This document shows positions 4,426 through 5,544 of a stretch of DNA of 5,544 nucleotides, in pieces. The number at the start of each line of letters is the position of its first letter. Position 1 is the first letter of the stretch. A program made the position numbers and the translations under genes. Origin of the DNA: Holosporales bacterium (GTDB lineage Bacteria; Pseudomonadota; Alphaproteobacteria; RUG11792); contig JAITTR010000110.1 in the NCBI GenBank assembly GCA_031286725.1, forward strand, positions 1-5,544. The letters run 5' to 3'. The notes beneath the pieces were generated by a model. It did not search any database and was not told where the DNA came from. It saw only the letters and a list, made by a program, of their open reading frames with translations.

Positions 4426-5544
4426 CTAAACTCTATTTGCTATGCCATAACGCGCAAAACTATCAAGCAGTAACGATTTTGTTTGCTCTGGAGACATATT
4501 TGAGAAATTCTCTTCGTTAATTATTGCTTGACGTCTCGCAAATTCTGGTTGAGAAATAGAGCTGGCTTGTAAATTCGCTTGGTTTTGCTCCGTCGCGAGA
4601 GCTTTAACAAGTCTTGTAAAATTACCTCGATTTGCAGGGTGTAGTATTACTTCCAAAACGGCTTTTGGAGTTATCGCTAATCTCGCGACGGAAGTATAAA
4701 AAGTCTTATATGGTTTATTTTGAGGAACGGCTACTCTAAGATATCCTGTTGTTGGAAGAACAGTAGAAGTAAGTTGATCTGTTGAGGCGAAATAATGAGG
4801 ATCAATGGAGATCTCTATATTAGAACCTATCACACTATCCGTTATATGCCGAACTGCATTATGATCTCTATCATCGGTTTCCATGTGTTTAAAACGTGGG
4901 GGCAATCTATCCCACAACTCTCTTTTATGTCTGTATAGATACAATTCTAGATCCCTAGGAAAATGATCTATGTGAGCTCCAGAGTCTACGATAGGCAACC
5001 CGAACTTTCCTCCAATAGTTGATATTAAAGTATTATACGCAAATTCCGGATAAAGAGGTCCTCTTTCCGGATTGGCGTCAAACTGATTTATACATTCAAT
5101 GAACTTAAACGTATCATGAGCGATTGAGCTAACAGCTTTTGAAAATTCAGAGAATAAAAAAGTTCTGGCGTCTTGCTCTCTGATAGAGTCCACCGCTTCT
5201 AATGCCCTATCCACAGCAACAGTGTTCATAGAGTCACAACGTCTGATTCCTTGAGTTAAATACGGAACAGCGATTGACAAGGACGATATTATATCGGCAA
5301 TAGCTTTCTGTCTTTCGGAAGTTTGATTTTGGCTTTGTTGTCTTTTTAAATCTAAAAGAGCTTCATAAGCGCTTTGTGTATTTTCCATTAGCTTAATAAA
5401 TCTTGGTTTCAGAACGGCGGAATAAATGCCATAAGTCGATCTATAGTCATACAATTTTCTTATGCTCTCCATAAGATTCCGTTTAAATAGTTCTCCCCTT
5501 GAGGTTGGAGCAATCGATGCGCTGCTATATAAAATTTGATATAA
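4426..5544 (-). CDS. Uncharacterised protein, N-terminus probably beyond the window edge
   Basis: I do not recognise this protein. From the first ATG (5472) it has 348 residues, but the frame has no stop from there to the window edge. The extra codons read plausibly as protein (SSASIAPTSRGELFKRN directly before that Met), and no Shine-Dalgarno is well placed before 5472; AAGGGGAGAA is about 20 bases away. The true start is therefore probably outside. Counting from Met 5472, residues 1-130 look helical with a Gln-rich polar stretch (45-56). Residues 167-209 are rich in His and charged residues (HIDHFPRD, HKRELWDRL, RFKHMETDDRDHNAVRH). The region 240-280 looks strand-rich, and the tail (295-348) is Gln/Asn/Ser-rich. 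There are only two Cys (79, 127), and no signal peptide or membrane segment is seen in the visible part. A secreted effector or a lineage-specific cytosolic protein are both open. A terminator follows at 4306-4329. Confidence 0.85.
   Translation of the reverse strand, partial: LYQILYSSASIAPTSRGELFKRNLMESIRKLYDYRSTYGIYSAVLKPRFIKLMENTQSAYEALLDLKRQQSQNQTSERQKAIADIISSLSIAVPYLTQGIRRCDSMNTVAVDRALEAVDSIREQDARTFLFSEFSKAVSSIAHDTFKFIECINQFDANPERGPLYPEFAYNTLISTIGGKFGLPIVDSGAHIDHFPRDLELYLYRHKRELWDRLPPRFKHMETDDRDHNAVRHITDSVIGSNIEISIDPHYFASTDQLTSTVLPTTGYLRVAVPQNKPYKTFYTSVARLAITPKAVLEVILHPANRGNFTRLVKALATEQNQANLQASSISQPEFARRQAIINEENFSNMSPEQTKSLLLDSFARYGIANRV

Overview
The window looks like a piece of the chromosome of an A+T-rich alphaproteobacterium, probably a host-associated or intracellular one of the Rickettsiales/Holosporales kind. 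Two genes point to Alphaproteobacteria: a FYDLN-type zinc-ribbon protein with an acidic tail (TIGR02300 family) and a small Tim44-like membrane-anchored protein. Low gene density, AT-rich spacers with gene debris and one clearly shattered gene fit a reducing genome. The lineage below class level is inference.

Everything convincingly coding lies on the minus strand, so the reading order runs from right to left. At the right edge (4426-5544) is an unrecognised soluble protein whose frame stays open to the window end. Then comes a 373-base spacer with an intrinsic terminator, a consensus sigma-70 promoter (TTGACA-N17-TATAAT) and a long structured leader. The leader feeds a secreted ABC-type substrate-binding protein (3078-4052). 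Next is a broken gene (2614-3053) that reads as one protein only if at least three frameshifts are repaired, then rnpB, the RNase P RNA (2189-2579), with a -10 box at the right distance and a terminator hairpin. A Tim44-like protein (1490-2098), a spacer with a perfect inverted repeat and possible gene debris, a Nudix hydrolase (634-1170), a mostly featureless spacer and the FYDLN zinc-ribbon gene (16-303) complete the window.

I see no obvious operon. Most genes are separated by 90-370 bases and several have their own promoter or terminator signals. No permease or ATPase gene accompanies the substrate-binding protein here. I found no CRISPR array, tRNA, rRNA or intact mobile element, and no convincing new defence or mobile system. 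The most noteworthy items are the fragmented gene, the strong promoter with its long leader, a possible small RNA at about 4306-4382, the uncharacterised right-edge protein and a nonsense-interrupted reading frame ahead of the Nudix gene.
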